Shown here: piece by piece, positions 7,779-18,250 of the stretch
Layout of the letters: each line of letters starts with the position of its first letter
Numbering within the stretch: the first letter of the stretch is position 1
NCBI RefSeq assembly: GCF_018141525.1
Contig: NZ_CP064655.1
Coordinates: forward strand, 1,302,001-1,366,000
DNA from: Miltoncostaea marina
Lineage (GTDB): Bacteria; Actinomycetota; Thermoleophilia; Miltoncostaeales; Miltoncostaeaceae
DNA: 64,000 nt
Direction: 5' to 3'
The notes under the pieces: model-generated
Databases searched by the model: none
The model's input: only the letters and a program-made list of their open reading frames with translations
Told to the model about the DNA's origin: nothing
Translations under genes and position numbers: made by a program

Positions 7779-7834
7779 GGGGCCTCCTCGGCGGGGACGT
7801 CCCGCATCATGCCGGTCGTGCCAGACTGGGCGCG

Positions 7835-8434
7835 ATGGGTGCCGACGAGACAGGCCTCGTCCGGGCGAGCGACGCCGAGCGGGACCGGGCGCTCGAGGCG
7901 CTGGGCGCGGCCACGGCCGAGGGGCGCCTGACGCTCGAGGAGCACGCCGAGCGGGCGGCCGCGGCGCTCGCGGCGACCACCCGGGCCGAGCTGGAGGCGC
8001 TCACCGCCGATCTGCCGGCGGCGCCGGCGCCGCCGGCGGGCGGGCGCGGGCGCGGGCGCCGCTGGGTGCTCGGCATCCTGGGTGGCGACGACCGTCGCGG
8101 GCGCTGGCGCATCGGGCCGCGCTGCACGGTGGTCAACGTGATGGGCGGCGCCGACCTCGACCTGCGCGACGCGGTGGTGGAGGGTCCCGAGACCGAGATC
8201 GTGGTCTTCTCGCTGATGGGCGGCTCCACCATCACCGTGCCCGAGGGCGCCGACGTCGACGCGGGCGGGTTCGCGCTCCTGGGCGGCAACGACGTGCGGG
8301 TCGAGGGCCCGCCGCCGGCCCGCGGGGCGCCGCGCATCCGCGTGCGCGCCTACTCGGTCATGGGCGGCACCGACGTGCGCACCCCGAAGGAGCGCCGCCG
8401 AGAGCGCCCACGCCTGCACGGTCACTCGGCGTAG
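7835..8434 (+). CDS. DUF1707 protein with LiaF-like C-terminal domain
   Basis: A 199-residue protein. Residues ~8-60 form a DUF1707 domain (VRASDAERDRALEALGAATAEGRLTLEEHAER), a short helical module common in actinobacteria. After a Pro/Gly-rich linker, residues ~95-190 carry three MGG-type beta repeats (VNVMGGADLDL, FSLMGGSTI, YSVMGGTDV), resembling the beta-solenoid of LiaF-type cell-envelope stress proteins. No membrane segment is visible. It may act in envelope-stress sensing, but that is inference from relatives. Confidence 0.85.
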   Translation: MGADETGLVRASDAERDRALEALGAATAEGRLTLEEHAERAAAALAATTRAELEALTADLPAAPAPPAGGRGRGRRWVLGILGGDDRRGRWRIGPRCTVVNVMGGADLDLRDAVVEGPETEIVVFSLMGGSTITVPEGADVDAGGFALLGGNDVRVEGPPPARGAPRIRVRAYSVMGGTDVRTPKERRRERPRLHGHSA

Positions 8435-8567
8435 TCCGGCGGCCCGCCCCGGCGGCGTCGCCGCAGGTGCCGCCGTCCGGGCGGATCCCGAGGTCGCCCG
8501 CTCGGGCGACCGTGGAACGCGCTCGTCGCCCCCGCTATGCTGCCGTGCACGGGCCGGGCCCGTACAT

Positions 8568-8641
8568 GGTGGACGTAGCTCAGCTGGTAGAGCTCCTGGT
8601 TGTGGTCCAGGCGGTCGTGGGTTCGAATCCCATCGTTCACC
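8568..8641 (+). tRNA. tRNA-His (GTG)
   Basis: A full cloverleaf can be drawn: acceptor GTGGACG pairs with CGTTCAC; the anticodon stem CCTGG/CCAGG holds the loop TTGTGGT with anticodon GTG; the T arm contains GTTCGAATC. An extra 5' G (position -1) faces C73, the identity element of tRNA-His. A -10-like TATGCT lies about 26 bases upstream. Confidence 0.96.
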
Positions 8642-8659
8642 CCTCGGAGCCGGTTGCGG

Positions 8660-8741
8660 GCGGGTGTGGCGGAACCGGTAGACGCGCTAGGTTTAGGTCC
8701 TAGTGGGGCAACCCATGGAGGTTCGAGTCCTCTCACCCGCA
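8660..8741 (+). tRNA. tRNA-Leu (TAG)
   Basis: Acceptor GCGGGTG pairs with CACCCGC. The anticodon stem CTAGG/CCTAG encloses TTTAGGT, giving anticodon TAG. A long variable arm marks this as a class II tRNA, and GGTTCGAGTCC is the T arm. It lies 18 bases after tRNA-His and 32 before the trigger-factor ATG, so the three may share a transcript. Confidence 0.96.
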
Positions 8742-8773
8742 TACAACCGATCCGCCCTGCGGCGGGGGAGCAC

Positions 8774-10198
8774 ATGCCGCTGACCGCCGAGGTGACGACC
8801 CTCGAGGAGAACCGCGTCCGCCTGGACGTCGCGGTCCCCGAGGATGAGGTCCAGAAGCAGATGGACCGCGCGATCCGCAAGCTGGGTCGCGAGGTCCGGG
8901 TGCCGGGCTTCCGGCCGGGCAAGGCCCCCGCGGAGGTGATCCTCCAGCGGGTCGGCCAGGACGCGGTCGTGCAGGAGATGCTCCGCAGCGCGCTCGGCGA
9001 CTGGTACTCGCAGGCCGTCGACGAGACCGGCATCGTGCCGATCGACGACCCCGACCTGGCGCTCGACGACGTGCCCGACGAGGGCGACCTGACCTTCAAG
9101 GCGACCGTCCAGGTGCGCCCGAGGGCGACGCTCGGCGACTACGCCGGCGTCGAGGTCGGCAGGGCCGAGCCCGAGGTTCCCGAGGGCGCCCTCGAGGAGC
9201 AGCTCGAGCGCGTGCGCGAGCAGGCCGCCCGCCTGACCCCGGTCGAGCGGGCCGCCGCGCAGGGCGACTTCGTGGTCATCGACTTCGACGGCAGCTCCAA
9301 GGGCAAGCGCCTGAAGAACGCCACGGCCCGCGACTACCTCGTGGAGCTGGGCGGCGGCCGCTTGGTGCCCGAGTTCGACAGCGCCCTGACCGGCATGTCG
9401 GCGGGCGAGTCGACGACCTTTCCGGTCACCTACGGCGACGAGGACGGCCGGCCGGAGCTGCGGGGCCAGACCGTCGAGTACACGGTCACCGTCAAGCAGG
9501 TGCAGGAGAAGCAGCTGCCCGAGCTGACGGAGGACCTCGCGCTCGAGGTGAGCGAGTTCGACACGATCGACGAGCTGCGCGCCGACCTCGAGCGGCGCCT
9601 GCGGGAGGCCGCCGAGGCCCAGGTGGACGAGCTCTACCGGCGCATGGTCATCGACGCGGTCACCGAGCGCGCGACGGTCGACGTGCCCGCCGTGATGGTC
9701 GACCGGCGCGTCGGCACGATCCTGCAGCAGACCGCCAACCAGCTCCCCCAGGGCGTCTCGTTCGAGCAGTACCTGGCCGCCACCGGGCGCACGCTGGAGC
9801 AGGTCGTCGAGGAGCTGCGGCCCGACGCCGAGATGGCGATCCGCCGTGAGCTGGTGGTGGAGGCGGTCGCGGACGAGCAGGGCGTCGAGGTCTCCGACGA
9901 GGAGATCGAGGAGCAGGTGCGCGCGGACGCCGAGGCCACCGGCCGCAGCGTCGACCGCCTGATGCACGACCTGCGCCACCACGGCGGGTGGGAGGCGCTG
10001 CGGCAGGACCTGCGGCTGAAGAAGGCCGTGGACCACCTGATCGAGAGCGCGACCGCCATCCCCATGGCGCAGGCCGAGGCCCGCGAGGCCCTCTGGACGC
10101 CGGAGGACGAGCGCCGGAAGGCCGCGGAGGCGCGCCCGGAGGCGGAAGGGAAGCCGGCGCCCGCCGGGAAACTGTGGACGCCCGGCGACCCCCGCTAG
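8774..10198 (+). CDS. tig: Trigger factor
   Basis: A 474-residue ribosome-bound chaperone and peptidyl-prolyl isomerase acting on nascent chains. The ribosome-binding signature GFRPGKAP lies in the N-terminal domain; the FKBP-like domain (~160-245) shows [10 protein letters not shown] and the [12 protein letters not shown] strand; the C-terminal helical cradle follows. A charged low-complexity tail ([18 protein letters not shown]) closes the protein. The ATG sits after a GGGGGAG ribosome-binding site. It heads the usual tig-clpP-clpX set. Confidence 0.97.
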   Translation: MPLTAEVTTLEENRVRLDVAVPEDEVQKQMDRAIRKLGREVRVPGFRPGKAPAEVILQRVGQDAVVQEMLRSALGDWYSQAVDETGIVPIDDPDLALDDVPDEGDLTFKATVQVRPRATLGDYAGVEVGRAEPEVPEGALEEQLERVREQAARLTPVERAAAQGDFVVIDFDGSSKGKRLKNATARDYLVELGGGRLVPEFDSALTGMSAGESTTFPVTYGDEDGRPELRGQTVEYTVTVKQVQEKQLPELTEDLALEVSEFDTIDELRADLERRLREAAEAQVDELYRRMVIDAVTERATVDVPAVMVDRRVGTILQQTANQLPQGVSFEQYLAATGRTLEQVVEELRPDAEMAIRRELVVEAVADEQGVEVSDEEIEEQVRADAEATGRSVDRLMHDLRHHGGWEALRQDLRLKKAVDHLIESATAIPMAQAEAREALWTPEDERRKAAEARPEAEGKPAPAGKLWTPGDPR

Positions 10199-10229
10199 TG
10201 CCGGCCGCACGAGACGAAAGCGCATCCGA

Positions 10230-10814
10230 ATGAGCCCCCTCATCCCCATGGTCGTGGAGCAGACCTCGCGCGGCGAGCGCTCCTTCGACATCTACTCGCG
10301 GCTGCTCAACGAGCGGATCGTCTTCATCGGCACGCCGATCGACGACCAGATCGCGAACCTGGTCGTGGCCCAGCTGCTCCACCTGGAGAGCGAGGACCCC
10401 GACAAGGACATCTCGGTCTACATCAACTCGCCGGGCGGCTCGGTGTACGCCGGCCTCGCGATCTACGACACGATGCAGTTCATCAAGCCCGACGTGGCGA
10501 CGATCTGCGTCGGCATCGCGATGAGCATGGGCGCCCTGCTGCTGGCGGGCGGCGCGCCGGGCAAGCGCATGGCGCTGCCGAACGCCAAGATCCTCATCCA
10601 CCAGGTGTCCAGCGGCTTCAGCGGCCAGGCGACCGACATCGAGATCCACGCGCGCGAGATCCTCGACCTGCGCACGCGGCTCGACCAGATCATCGCCAAG
10701 CACACCGGCCAGGAGCTCGAGAAGGTGGCCAAGGACACGGAGCGCGACTTCTTCATGAGCGCCGAGGAGGCGCGGGAGTACGGCATCGTCGACCGGGTGA
10801 TCGAGAGCCACTGA
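10230..10814 (+). CDS. clpP: ATP-dependent Clp protease proteolytic subunit
   Basis: A 194-residue serine protease that assembles into the tetradecameric ClpP barrel. The catalytic triad is visible: S99 in [10 protein letters not shown]124 in ILIHQVSSG, and D173 in TERDFF. The [19 protein letters not shown] handle region is typical. The motif preceding the active Ser reads VGIAMSMGA rather than the usual GQAASMGA, a small variation. It lies 31 bases after tig and 21 before clpX, its unfoldase partner. Only one clpP is in this window; actinobacteria often carry a second copy. Confidence 0.97.
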   Translation: MSPLIPMVVEQTSRGERSFDIYSRLLNERIVFIGTPIDDQIANLVVAQLLHLESEDPDKDISVYINSPGGSVYAGLAIYDTMQFIKPDVATICVGIAMSMGALLLAGGAPGKRMALPNAKILIHQVSSGFSGQATDIEIHAREILDLRTRLDQIIAKHTGQELEKVAKDTERDFFMSAEEAREYGIVDRVIESH

Positions 10815-10835
10815 CCCCGCCCGGGGGCACCGCCG

Positions 10836-12107
10836 ATGGCCAAGTCGACCGAGCCCAACGAGCAGCTCCTCTGCAGCTTCTGCGGCAAGTCGCAGCGGCA
10901 GGTCAAGAAGCTGATCGCCGGTCCCGGCGTCTACATCTGCGACGAGTGCATCGATCTCTGCAACGAGATCATCGACGAGGAGCTCACGACCCCGGTCTCC
11001 TTCGACCCGGACTCGCTCCCGCGGCCGCGTGAGATCTACGATGTCCTGAACGACTACGTGGTGGGGCAGGAGGAGGCCAAGCGCACGCTGGCCGTCGCCG
11101 TCTACAACCACTACAAGCGCGTCAACATGATGTCGGCGGGCGACTCCGACATCGAGCTGCAGAAGAGCAACATCCTGCTGCTGGGGCCCACCGGCTGCGG
11201 CAAGACGCTGCTCGCCCAGACGCTGGCGCGCATCCTCAACGTGCCGTTCGCGATCGCCGACGCGACCGCCCTCACCGAGGCCGGCTACGTGGGCGAGGAC
11301 GTCGAGAACATCCTGCTCAAGCTGATCCAGGCCGCCGACTTCGACGTGAAGAAGGCCGAGACCGGGATCATCTACATCGACGAGGTCGACAAGATCGCGC
11401 GAAAGGCGGACAACCCGTCGATCACGCGCGACGTGTCGGGCGAGGGCGTGCAGCAGGCGCTGCTGAAGATTTTGGAGGGCACGGTCGCCTCGGTGCCGCC
11501 GCAGGGCGGGCGCAAGCACCCGCACCAGGAGTTCCTCACCATCGACACCACGAACGTGCTGTTCATCTGCGGCGGGGCCTTCGCGAACCTCGAGCAGATC
11601 ATCGAGCGGCGCATCGGCCACAAGGGCGTGGGCTTCGCCGCCGACGTCCGCAGCCGCCACGACCACGACCCGCACGACCTGTTCAGCGACGTGCTGCCCG
11701 AGGACCTCATGAACTACGGGCTCATCCCCGAGTTCATCGGCCGCCTGCCGGTCATCTCGGCCGTGCACCAGCTCTCGCGCGACGACCTCGTGCAGATCCT
11801 GACCGAGCCCAAGAACGCGCTCGTGCGCCAGTTCCGCCGCTTCTTCAGCTTCGACGACGTCGAGCTGCACTTCGCCGAGGACTCGCTCAACGCGATCGCC
11901 GACAAGGCGCTCGAGCGCGAGACCGGCGCGCGCGGTCTGCGCTCCATCATGGAGACGGCGCTGCTCGACGTGATGTTCGAGCTGCCCTCGCGCGACGACG
12001 TCCGCAAGTGCGTGGTCACCCGCGAGACGATCGAGCGCGGGCTGCCGCCGACCCTCGTCACCGAGGCGCCCGGGCGGGCCGCCGAGGCCGGCGGGGAGTC
12101 CGCGTAG
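10836..12107 (+). CDS. clpX: ATP-dependent Clp protease ATP-binding subunit ClpX
   Basis: A 423-residue AAA+ unfoldase that recognises substrates and feeds them into ClpP. The N-terminal zinc-binding domain has CSFCGK and CDECIDLC; Walker A is GPTGCGKT; Walker B is [11 protein letters not shown]; sensor II is in the [12 protein letters not shown] region. The ClpP-docking loop region ([12 protein letters not shown]) resembles the family IGF loop. A Glu/Gly/Ala-rich tail follows. Spacing to clpP suggests one operon. Confidence 0.98.
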   Translation: MAKSTEPNEQLLCSFCGKSQRQVKKLIAGPGVYICDECIDLCNEIIDEELTTPVSFDPDSLPRPREIYDVLNDYVVGQEEAKRTLAVAVYNHYKRVNMMSAGDSDIELQKSNILLLGPTGCGKTLLAQTLARILNVPFAIADATALTEAGYVGEDVENILLKLIQAADFDVKKAETGIIYIDEVDKIARKADNPSITRDVSGEGVQQALLKILEGTVASVPPQGGRKHPHQEFLTIDTTNVLFICGGAFANLEQIIERRIGHKGVGFAADVRSRHDHDPHDLFSDVLPEDLMNYGLIPEFIGRLPVISAVHQLSRDDLVQILTEPKNALVRQFRRFFSFDDVELHFAEDSLNAIADKALERETGARGLRSIMETALLDVMFELPSRDDVRKCVVTRETIERGLPPTLVTEAPGRAAEAGGESA

Positions 12108-12130
12108 CCGCGCCCCGCCGCCCGCCCGCC

Positions 12131-14668
12131 ATGTCGACCGCTCCGCCCACCCGCTACGACCCCGCGCGCGTCGAGGCCCGCTGGTCCGAGGCCTGGCAGG
12201 CCGCCGGCGTGGGCCACGCCGACCCGTCGAGCGACCGGCCGCCGTTCTCGATCGCCATCCCGCCGCCCAACGTCACGGGCGTGCTGCACATGGGCCACGC
12301 GCTCAACAACACGATCCAGGACGTGCTCGTGCGCACCCGGCGCATGGCCGGGGACGAGACCCTGTGGATCTGCGGCACCGACCACGCCGGCATCGCCACC
12401 CAGGCGGTGGTCGAGAAGTCGCTCGCCGCCGAGGGCGTGCGCCGCGCCGACCTCGGCCGCGAGGAGTTCGTGCGCCGCGTGTGGGGGTGGAAGGACGAGT
12501 ACGGCGGCCGGATCATCGACCAGCTCCGGCGCCTGGGCTGCACGCTCGACTACGGGCGCGAGCGCTTCACGATGGACGAGGGCTACGCCGACGCGGTGCT
12601 CCAGGTCTTCGTGCGGCTGTACGAGAAGGGCTGGATCTACCGCGACCGCTACATGGTCAACTGGGACCCCGGCCTCGGCTCGGCGATCTCCGACCTGGAG
12701 GTCGAGGACCGCGAGGTCACCGACACGCTGGTCAGCATCGCGTACCCCCTGGCGGACGGCGACGGCGAGATCGTGGTGGCCACCGTGCGGCCCGAGACGA
12801 TGCTCGGCGACACCGCCGTGGCCGTGAACCCGGCCGACGAGCGCTACCGCGCGCTGGTGGGGCGCACCGTGCGCCTGCCGCTCGTGGGCCGCGAGATCCC
12901 GATCGTGGCCGACGACCACGTGCAGCCCGAGTTCGGCACCGGCGCCCTCAAGGTGACGCCGGCCCACGCGGCCGACGACATGGACATCGCGCGCCGCCAC
13001 GACCTCGAGTGGATCAACGTGATCGGCGAGGACGGGCGCATGACGCCCGAGGCGGGGGAGCGCTACGCGGGGCTCACCCCGGCCGAGTGCGCCGAGCGGG
13101 TCGTGGCCGACCTGCGGGCGCAGGGGCTGATCCGCGCCGAGCGGGAGTACACCCACACCGTGCCCTTCTCGCACCGCTCCGGCGCGCGGGTGGAGCCGCT
13201 CGTGTCGCTGCAGTGGTTCTGCGACATGAGCGAGCTCGCCAAGCCCGCGATCGCCGCGGTGGAGGAGGGGCGGGTGCGCTTCACCCCCGCCAAGTGGGGC
13301 GAGGTCTACCTCGACTGGATGCGCGAGATCCGGCCGTGGTGCATCTCGCGCCAGCTCTGGTGGGGCCACCAGATCCCGGTCTGGTACCGCGGCGACGAGG
13401 TCCACGTCGGCACGAGCGCCCCCGAGGGCGAGGGCTGGGAGCGCGACCCGGACGTGCTCGACACCTGGTTCAGCTCGGCCCTGTGGCCGTTCGCGACCCT
13501 CGGCTGGCCGCGGCGCACGCCCGAGCTGGAGCGGTTCTACCCCACCCGGGTCCTCTCGACGGCACGCGACATCATCTTCCTGTGGGTGGCCCGCATGGTG
13601 ATGATGGGCGTGGAGTTCATGGGCGCGGAGCCCTTCTCCGACGTCTACATCCACTCGGTGGTGCAGGCGCCCGACGGCCGGCGCATGAGCAAGTCGCTCG
13701 GCACGGGCATCGACCCGCTGGAGCAGGTCGACCAGCACGGCGCCGACGCGCTGCGCTTCGGCCTGCTGATGATGTCGAGCACCCAGGACGTGCGCTACAG
13801 CGCCGACCGCATCGACCAGGGGCGCCAGCTCGTCACGAAGCTGTGGAACGCCACGCGCCTGGTGGTCGACCGCGGCGGCCGGGTGCAGCCCGGGCCGCCG
13901 CCCGCCCGCACCCTGGCCGACCGCTGGATCGCCTCGCGCATCGCCGACGCCACCGAGCGCGCCCGCGAGCTGACCGACGCCTTCGCGCTCTCCCAGCTCG
14001 CCGACCTCGTCTACCACCTGGTCTTCGACGACTACTGCGACTGGTACCTGGAGCTGCTGAAGGCGGGCGAGGCCACCGCGGAGATGGCCGGGCACGCGCT
14101 CGAGCAGCTGCTCGCCCTGGCGCACCCGCTGATGCCGTTCGTCACGGAGGAGTGCTGGTCGCAGCTGCCCGGCTCGGAGGGGCTCATGGCGGTCCACGCG
14201 CCGCCGAGCGCGCCGGGTCCGCGCGACGAGGCCGCCGAGGGCGAGATCGACGAGGTCCGCGAGGTGGTCACCGCCCTGCGCGCCTACCGCTCGAAGCGCA
14301 ACCTGCCGCCGCGCACGCCGCTGGTGATGGACCCGGCGCCGCACCCGGCGGCCGCGGCCCTCGACGCGGTGGCGGCGGCCGACGACGCGACCCGTCCCAC
14401 GCTCGTGAAGACCCTGCTCGGCGGGGGCCGCTCCATCGCGGTCGGCCCGGCCGCCGAGGCGATCGACCCCGAGGTCGAGCGCCGGCGCCTGGCCGACGAG
14501 CTGACGCGCGCCGAGTCGGAGCTCGAGCGGGCCACGCGCAAGCTCGCCGACGCCCGGTTCGTCGAGCGCGCGCCGGCGCACCTGGTGCAGGCCGAGCGCG
14601 ACAAGGCCGAGCGGTACGCCGCCGAGCGCGAGGCCCTGTCCGCCCGGATCGCAGCGCTGGGCGGGTGA
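12131..14668 (+). CDS. valS: Valyl-tRNA synthetase
   Basis: An 845-residue class I aminoacyl-tRNA synthetase charging tRNA-Val. The HIGH signature appears as HMGH in PPPNVTGVLHMGHAL; the KMSKS loop appears as RMSKSLGTGIDP. The editing (CP1) domain includes the ATVRPETMLGDTAVAV block, which proofreads Thr. The C-terminal coiled coil (ELTRAESELERATRKLADARF) that clamps tRNA is present. The start ATG is 23 bases after clpX. Its TGA overlaps the GTG of folC. Confidence 0.97.
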   Translation: MSTAPPTRYDPARVEARWSEAWQAAGVGHADPSSDRPPFSIAIPPPNVTGVLHMGHALNNTIQDVLVRTRRMAGDETLWICGTDHAGIATQAVVEKSLAAEGVRRADLGREEFVRRVWGWKDEYGGRIIDQLRRLGCTLDYGRERFTMDEGYADAVLQVFVRLYEKGWIYRDRYMVNWDPGLGSAISDLEVEDREVTDTLVSIAYPLADGDGEIVVATVRPETMLGDTAVAVNPADERYRALVGRTVRLPLVGREIPIVADDHVQPEFGTGALKVTPAHAADDMDIARRHDLEWINVIGEDGRMTPEAGERYAGLTPAECAERVVADLRAQGLIRAEREYTHTVPFSHRSGARVEPLVSLQWFCDMSELAKPAIAAVEEGRVRFTPAKWGEVYLDWMREIRPWCISRQLWWGHQIPVWYRGDEVHVGTSAPEGEGWERDPDVLDTWFSSALWPFATLGWPRRTPELERFYPTRVLSTARDIIFLWVARMVMMGVEFMGAEPFSDVYIHSVVQAPDGRRMSKSLGTGIDPLEQVDQHGADALRFGLLMMSSTQDVRYSADRIDQGRQLVTKLWNATRLVVDRGGRVQPGPPPARTLADRWIASRIADATERARELTDAFALSQLADLVYHLVFDDYCDWYLELLKAGEATAEMAGHALEQLLALAHPLMPFVTEECWSQLPGSEGLMAVHAPPSAPGPRDEAAEGEIDEVREVVTALRAYRSKRNLPPRTPLVMDPAPHPAAAALDAVAAADDATRPTLVKTLLGGGRSIAVGPAAEAIDPEVERRRLADELTRAESELERATRKLADARFVERAPAHLVQAERDKAERYAAEREALSARIAALGG

Positions 14669-16007
14669 CCCCCGGGGAGGCCCGCGCCTGGATCGCCGGG
14701 CTCGAGATCCTGGGGATGCGGTTCGGCCTCGAGCGCACCGACGCGCTGCTGGCGGCGCTCGGCGACCCCCAGCGGTCCGCCCCGGCGCTGCACGTGGTCG
14801 GCACCAACGGCAAGTCCTCGACGGCGCGCCTGGCGGCGGCCGTCCTGGCGAGCCAGGGCCTGCGGCCGGGCCTCTACATGTCGCCGCACGTCAGCGACTG
14901 GACCGAGCGCTACGTGATCGACGGCGCGCCGCTGGCCGACGCGGCGTTCGCCGCGGCCGCCGCGCGGGTGCGCGAGGCCGCCGAGGGGCTCGCCCTGCCC
15001 GAGGGCGAGCGGGTGACCCAGTTCGAGGCGCTCACCGCGATCGCCTTCACGGCCTTCCGGGCGGCGGGGGCGGACGCGCTCGTGGTCGAGGCCGGCCTCG
15101 GCGGCCGCTACGACGCGACGAACGTCCTCAAGCCCGGCGCCGCGGTGATCCTGACCAACGTGGCGCTCGAGCACACGGAGCTGCTGGGCGACACGGAGGC
15201 CGCGATCGCGGCGGAGAAGCTCGCGGTGTGCGCCGACGGCCACGACCGGCTCGTGGTGGGACCGCTCACGCCGGCGGCCCGGGCCGCGGTCGACGCGGAG
15301 TGCGCCCGCCGCGGGCTGCGCCCGCTGCGCTACGGCGACGACCTGCGCGCCGCCGGCGGCGAGGGCGGCGTGGACGTGACCCTGCCCGACGGCCGCTACG
15401 GCGGGCTGCCGCTCGCCCTGCGCGGCGGCTTCCAGCGCGAGAACCTGGCCGTCGCGATGGCGGGGGCCCGGCTGGTGCTGGGCCGCCCGATCGACGCCGG
15501 GCCCCTGCGCCCTGCGCTCGCCGCGGTGCGGATGCCGGGGCGCCTGGAGGTGCTGCCCGGCGCGCCGCCCGTCCTGCTCGACGGCGCCCACAACCCGGCG
15601 GGCATGGCGGCGCTCGCCGGCGAGCTGCCGGCCCTGCTGGAGGGGCGGCGGCCGGTCGTGGCGGTCACCTCGGTGCTCGCCGACAAGGACGCCGCCGCGA
15701 TGATGGGCGCGCTCGCGGGCGTCGCCGACGAGGTGATCGCGACCCGCTCCGCCCACCGGCGGGCGGTGCCGGCCGGCGACCTCGCCGCGACCGCGCGCGG
15801 GGCGGCGCGCGCTCGCGCGCCGTGGCCGACCCGCACAGGGCGCTCGCCGCCGCGCGCGCGGCGGCGGGGCCGGACGGCGCGGTGCTGGTCGCAGGCTCCC
15901 TCTACCTGCTCGCCGACCTGCGCCCCGCGCTCGTGGAGGCCGCCACGGGGCCCCCTGCTACACTCGCGCGCGCCCGGAAGGGCACCGATCCCACCGAGGC
16001 GAAGTAG
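14665..16007 (+). CDS. folC: Folylpolyglutamate/dihydrofolate synthase, with apparent frameshift
   Basis: An ATP-dependent ligase that adds glutamate to folates. The N-terminal two thirds show VVGTNGKSST (P-loop), the SPHVSDWTERY loop, EAGLGGRYDATN, and LLDGAHNPAG. The GTG start overlaps the valS stop. Near 15790-15820, inside an alternating GC tract, the frame must change by -1: upstream reads frame 1, while the expected C-terminus (AVADPHRALAAAR..., VAGSLYLLADLRPALV) reads frame 3 and ends in the stop used here. Left uncorrected, the product gains an unrelated Pro/Arg-rich tail. Since folate glutamylation is normally essential, a one-base sequence error is the likelier reading. Confidence 0.8.
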
Positions 16008-16030
16008 GCCGTGATGGCAGAGGCACAAGC

Positions 16031-16705
16031 GTGATCGCGCACGTCGCGGCGCAGGCCGGGACGAACACCTCCGACACCGGGGACCCGTTCCAGTCGATCG
16101 AGAGCTTCTTCGACTCGGGGCTCTGGAGCGCGCTCACCGTCATGCTCCAGATCTTCGTGGTCCTCCTGTGGCTGGCGCTCGCCTACTGGACCTGGCAGGA
16201 CGCCCGCCGGCGCATCGAGTCGCCGCAGCTGGTGGCCGCCTGCGTCGCCCTGTCGGTCGTGCTGCCGTTCCTCGGCTCGGTGATCTACCTCATCGTCCGC
16301 CCGCCGGAGTACCTCGACGAGGCCCGCGAGCGCGAGCTGGAGCTGCTCGCGCTGGAGCAGCGGCTCGGCGAGCTGGGCGACCAGCAGGGCAAGGAGATCG
16401 TCTCCCGCATGCTCGCCCGCGAGGGCCTGACCGGCGACTCGGTGTCGCTGTCGCGCTCCCTGCGCCAGGCGGGGCTGGCCTCGCACGACGAGGTGCAGGA
16501 CCTCGACAAGCGCCTCACGGAGCTCGAGTTCCGCATGCGCGTGGCCGACCGCACCGCCCTCAGCCCGGACGAGCCGGCCGCGACCCGCGTCCGCCGGGCG
16601 CGCGAGCTGCCGGCGACCCCCTCCACCGAGCCCCCGACCGGCGACACGGGGCGCAGGCCCCGCCTGCGCCGGCCCTCCCGACCCGACCAGGAGCGGTATG
16701 ACTGA
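16031..16705 (+). CDS. Two-TM membrane protein with PLDc_N-like domain
   Basis: A 224-residue protein with a GTG start. Two hydrophobic segments (about 36-54 and 67-86) flank a short [12 protein letters not shown] loop, the arrangement of the phospholipase D N-terminal anchor domain, but no PLD catalytic HKD motif is present. The cytoplasmic remainder is charged, with a helical stretch (REREL...[15 protein letters not shown]) and a Pro/Arg-rich tail. Its last eight bases overlap ndk. Function unknown; such proteins recur beside ndk in related actinobacteria by my recollection, unverified. Confidence 0.78.
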   Translation: MIAHVAAQAGTNTSDTGDPFQSIESFFDSGLWSALTVMLQIFVVLLWLALAYWTWQDARRRIESPQLVAACVALSVVLPFLGSVIYLIVRPPEYLDEARERELELLALEQRLGELGDQQGKEIVSRMLAREGLTGDSVSLSRSLRQAGLASHDEVQDLDKRLTELEFRMRVADRTALSPDEPAATRVRRARELPATPSTEPPTGDTGRRPRLRRPSRPDQERYD

Positions 16706-17111
16706 GCGATCGTTCGTGATGGTGAAGCCCGACGGCGTGGCCCGCGGGCTGACCGGCGAGATCATCTCGCGCATCGAGCGGCGGGGCTTCCGCATCGCGG
16801 CCCTCCGCAAGGCCACGATGGAGCGCGGCGTCGCCGAGGAGCACTACGGCGAGCACCGCGAGCGGCCCTTCTTCGGCGAGCTCGTCGAGTTCATCACCTC
16901 GGGCCCGGTCGTGATGATGGCCGTCGAGGGCGGCGAGGGCACCGTCGCCGCGCTGCGGGCGATGATGGGCACCACGAACCCGCTCGACGCCGCCCCGGGC
17001 ACGATCCGCGGCGACTTCGCCACCGAGGTGGGCGAGAACATCGTCCACGGCTCGGACGGCGTGGAGTCGGGCGCCCGCGAGCTGGCGCTGCACTTCCCCG
17101 AGCTGGGGTGA
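16698..17111 (+). CDS. ndk: Nucleoside diphosphate kinase
   Basis: A 137-residue cytosolic enzyme that transfers phosphate among nucleoside di- and triphosphates. The phosphorylated histidine is H117 in ENIVHGSD. The [12 protein letters not shown]-terminus and [17 protein letters not shown] block are standard. Translation is coupled on both sides: it starts inside the preceding membrane-protein gene and its stop overlaps the maf GTG. Confidence 0.98.
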   Translation: MTERSFVMVKPDGVARGLTGEIISRIERRGFRIAALRKATMERGVAEEHYGEHRERPFFGELVEFITSGPVVMMAVEGGEGTVAALRAMMGTTNPLDAAPGTIRGDFATEVGENIVHGSDGVESGARELALHFPELG

Positions 17112-17698
17112 TCCTGCTCGCGTCGCGCTCGCCGCAGCGGCGGGCGCTGCTCGGGCTGACGGGCGTGCCGTTCCGCGTCGCGGTGTCGGGCGTCGACGAG
17201 GGGGAGGACCCCCTCGTCAACGCCCGCGCCAAGGCGCGCGACGTGGCGGCGCGCCTCGGCGTGCCGCCGGAGGGCGCCGTGCTCGGGGCCGACACCGAGG
17301 TGCTGCTCGACGGCCGGGCGCTCGGCAAGCCGGCCGACGCGGACGAGGCGGCCGCGATGCTGCGCGCCCTGGCGGGCCGCGGGCACGTCGTGCGCACGGC
17401 GGTGCACCTGGTGACCGCCGCGGCGGGCCACGACCTCGTGGACGACGCGACCGTCGCCGTCCGGCCCCTCGGCGAGGCCGAGGTGGCCTGGTACGCGGGC
17501 ACGGGGGAGTGGCGCGACCGGGCCGGCGGGTACGCCATCCAGGGCCGGGGCGCGACGCTCGTCGCGCGGATCGAGGGCGACCATTCGACGGTGGTCGGCC
17601 TGCCGCTCGGCGCGCTGTCGGCGCTGCTGGGCGAGCTGGGCCTCGCGCCGTGGGCGCGCGGGGCGGTGGGGGCCACGACGACGGAGGGGCGGCGGTGA
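17108..17698 (+). CDS. maf: Maf-like nucleoside triphosphate pyrophosphatase
   Basis: A 196-residue enzyme of the Maf/YhdE family, which hydrolyses noncanonical or modified NTPs to monophosphates. The N-terminal substrate loop [10 protein letters not shown], the acidic ADTEVLLDG and the [10 protein letters not shown] motif are intact. The GTG start is embedded in the ndk stop and the TGA in the next GTG. In many bacteria maf lies next to mreB, as nearly here. Exact nucleotide preference cannot be read from sequence. Confidence 0.94.
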   Translation: MILLASRSPQRRALLGLTGVPFRVAVSGVDEGEDPLVNARAKARDVAARLGVPPEGAVLGADTEVLLDGRALGKPADADEAAAMLRALAGRGHVVRTAVHLVTAAAGHDLVDDATVAVRPLGEAEVAWYAGTGEWRDRAGGYAIQGRGATLVARIEGDHSTVVGLPLGALSALLGELGLAPWARGAVGATTTEGRR

Positions 17699-17949
17699 GC
17701 GAGACGCGCTACGCGATCATCCACGAGGCCGACGGCGACACGATCTGGCGCTGGCAGACCGGCCGCAAGGCGAAGTTCGTCGAGTACGGCGGCTACCACA
17801 AGGCCCGCGAGCTGGCCGCCGCGGCCGGCGCCGAGTTGGCGCTGTGGGGCGCCCAGTACGGCCGGCGGGGCGTGCCGGGCGACGCCTCGCAGGCCCAGAT
17901 CGAGGCGGCGGTCGACGAGGCCGCCGAGCGGCGCGAGACGCACTCGTAG
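17695..17949 (+). CDS. Conserved small protein, unknown function
   Basis: An 84-residue acidic/mixed protein starting with a GTG that overlaps the maf stop. It contains YAIIHEADGDTIWRWQTGRKAKFVEYGGYHKARELAAAAG, suggesting a compact alpha-beta fold. No cysteine cluster, membrane segment or known catalytic motif is seen. Translational coupling to maf argues that it is real. No function is assigned. Confidence 0.68.
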   Translation: MSETRYAIIHEADGDTIWRWQTGRKAKFVEYGGYHKARELAAAAGAELALWGAQYGRRGVPGDASQAQIEAAVDEAAERRETHS

Positions 17950-18021
17950 CGATCCCGGGGACGCCGGGCGCCCCGGCGCCCCGGGGGTCGTCCCGCGCGC
18001 GGGCGCGCGCGACGCGGGCGC

Positions 18022-18027
18022 TATCCT
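18022..18027 (+). promoter_or_regulatory. -10-like box with possible leaderless start
   Basis: TATCCT lies seven bases before the ATG of the next small gene, the spacing expected when transcription begins at or next to the start codon. No Shine-Dalgarno is present in the gap. Confidence 0.4.
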
Positions 18028-18034
18028 CCCTCGG

Positions 18035-18250
18035 ATGAGCCCGCCGCTGTTCGCCGACGACAACTCCTCGTACCGCCGCGCGGCGCGGCGTGCCGAGCGC
18101 GAGGAACGGCGCCGCGAGGAGCGCCGCCGGGAGATCCTCGCCACGCTGCGGCGGCTCAAGGAGGAGGCCGGCGACGCCGCCCTGGTCGCCGAGCGCGAGC
18201 GCGCCCGCCGCCACGCCGACCTGCTGGAGCGCTACCCGCCGCAGTGGTGA
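18035..18250 (+). CDS. Small basic coiled-coil protein
   Basis: A 71-residue protein, highly charged in the middle (RRAARRAEREERRREERRREI) and predicted to be one long amphipathic or coiled helix, ending in LLERYPPQW. No known domain. A -10-like TATCCT seven bases upstream suggests a leaderless transcript. It could be a DNA- or RNA-associated protein given its charge, but nothing proves it. Arg/Glu-rich frames arise easily by chance in very GC-rich DNA, so this is a moderate call. Confidence 0.5.
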   Translation: MSPPLFADDNSSYRRAARRAEREERRREERRREILATLRRLKEEAGDAALVAERERARRHADLLERYPPQW

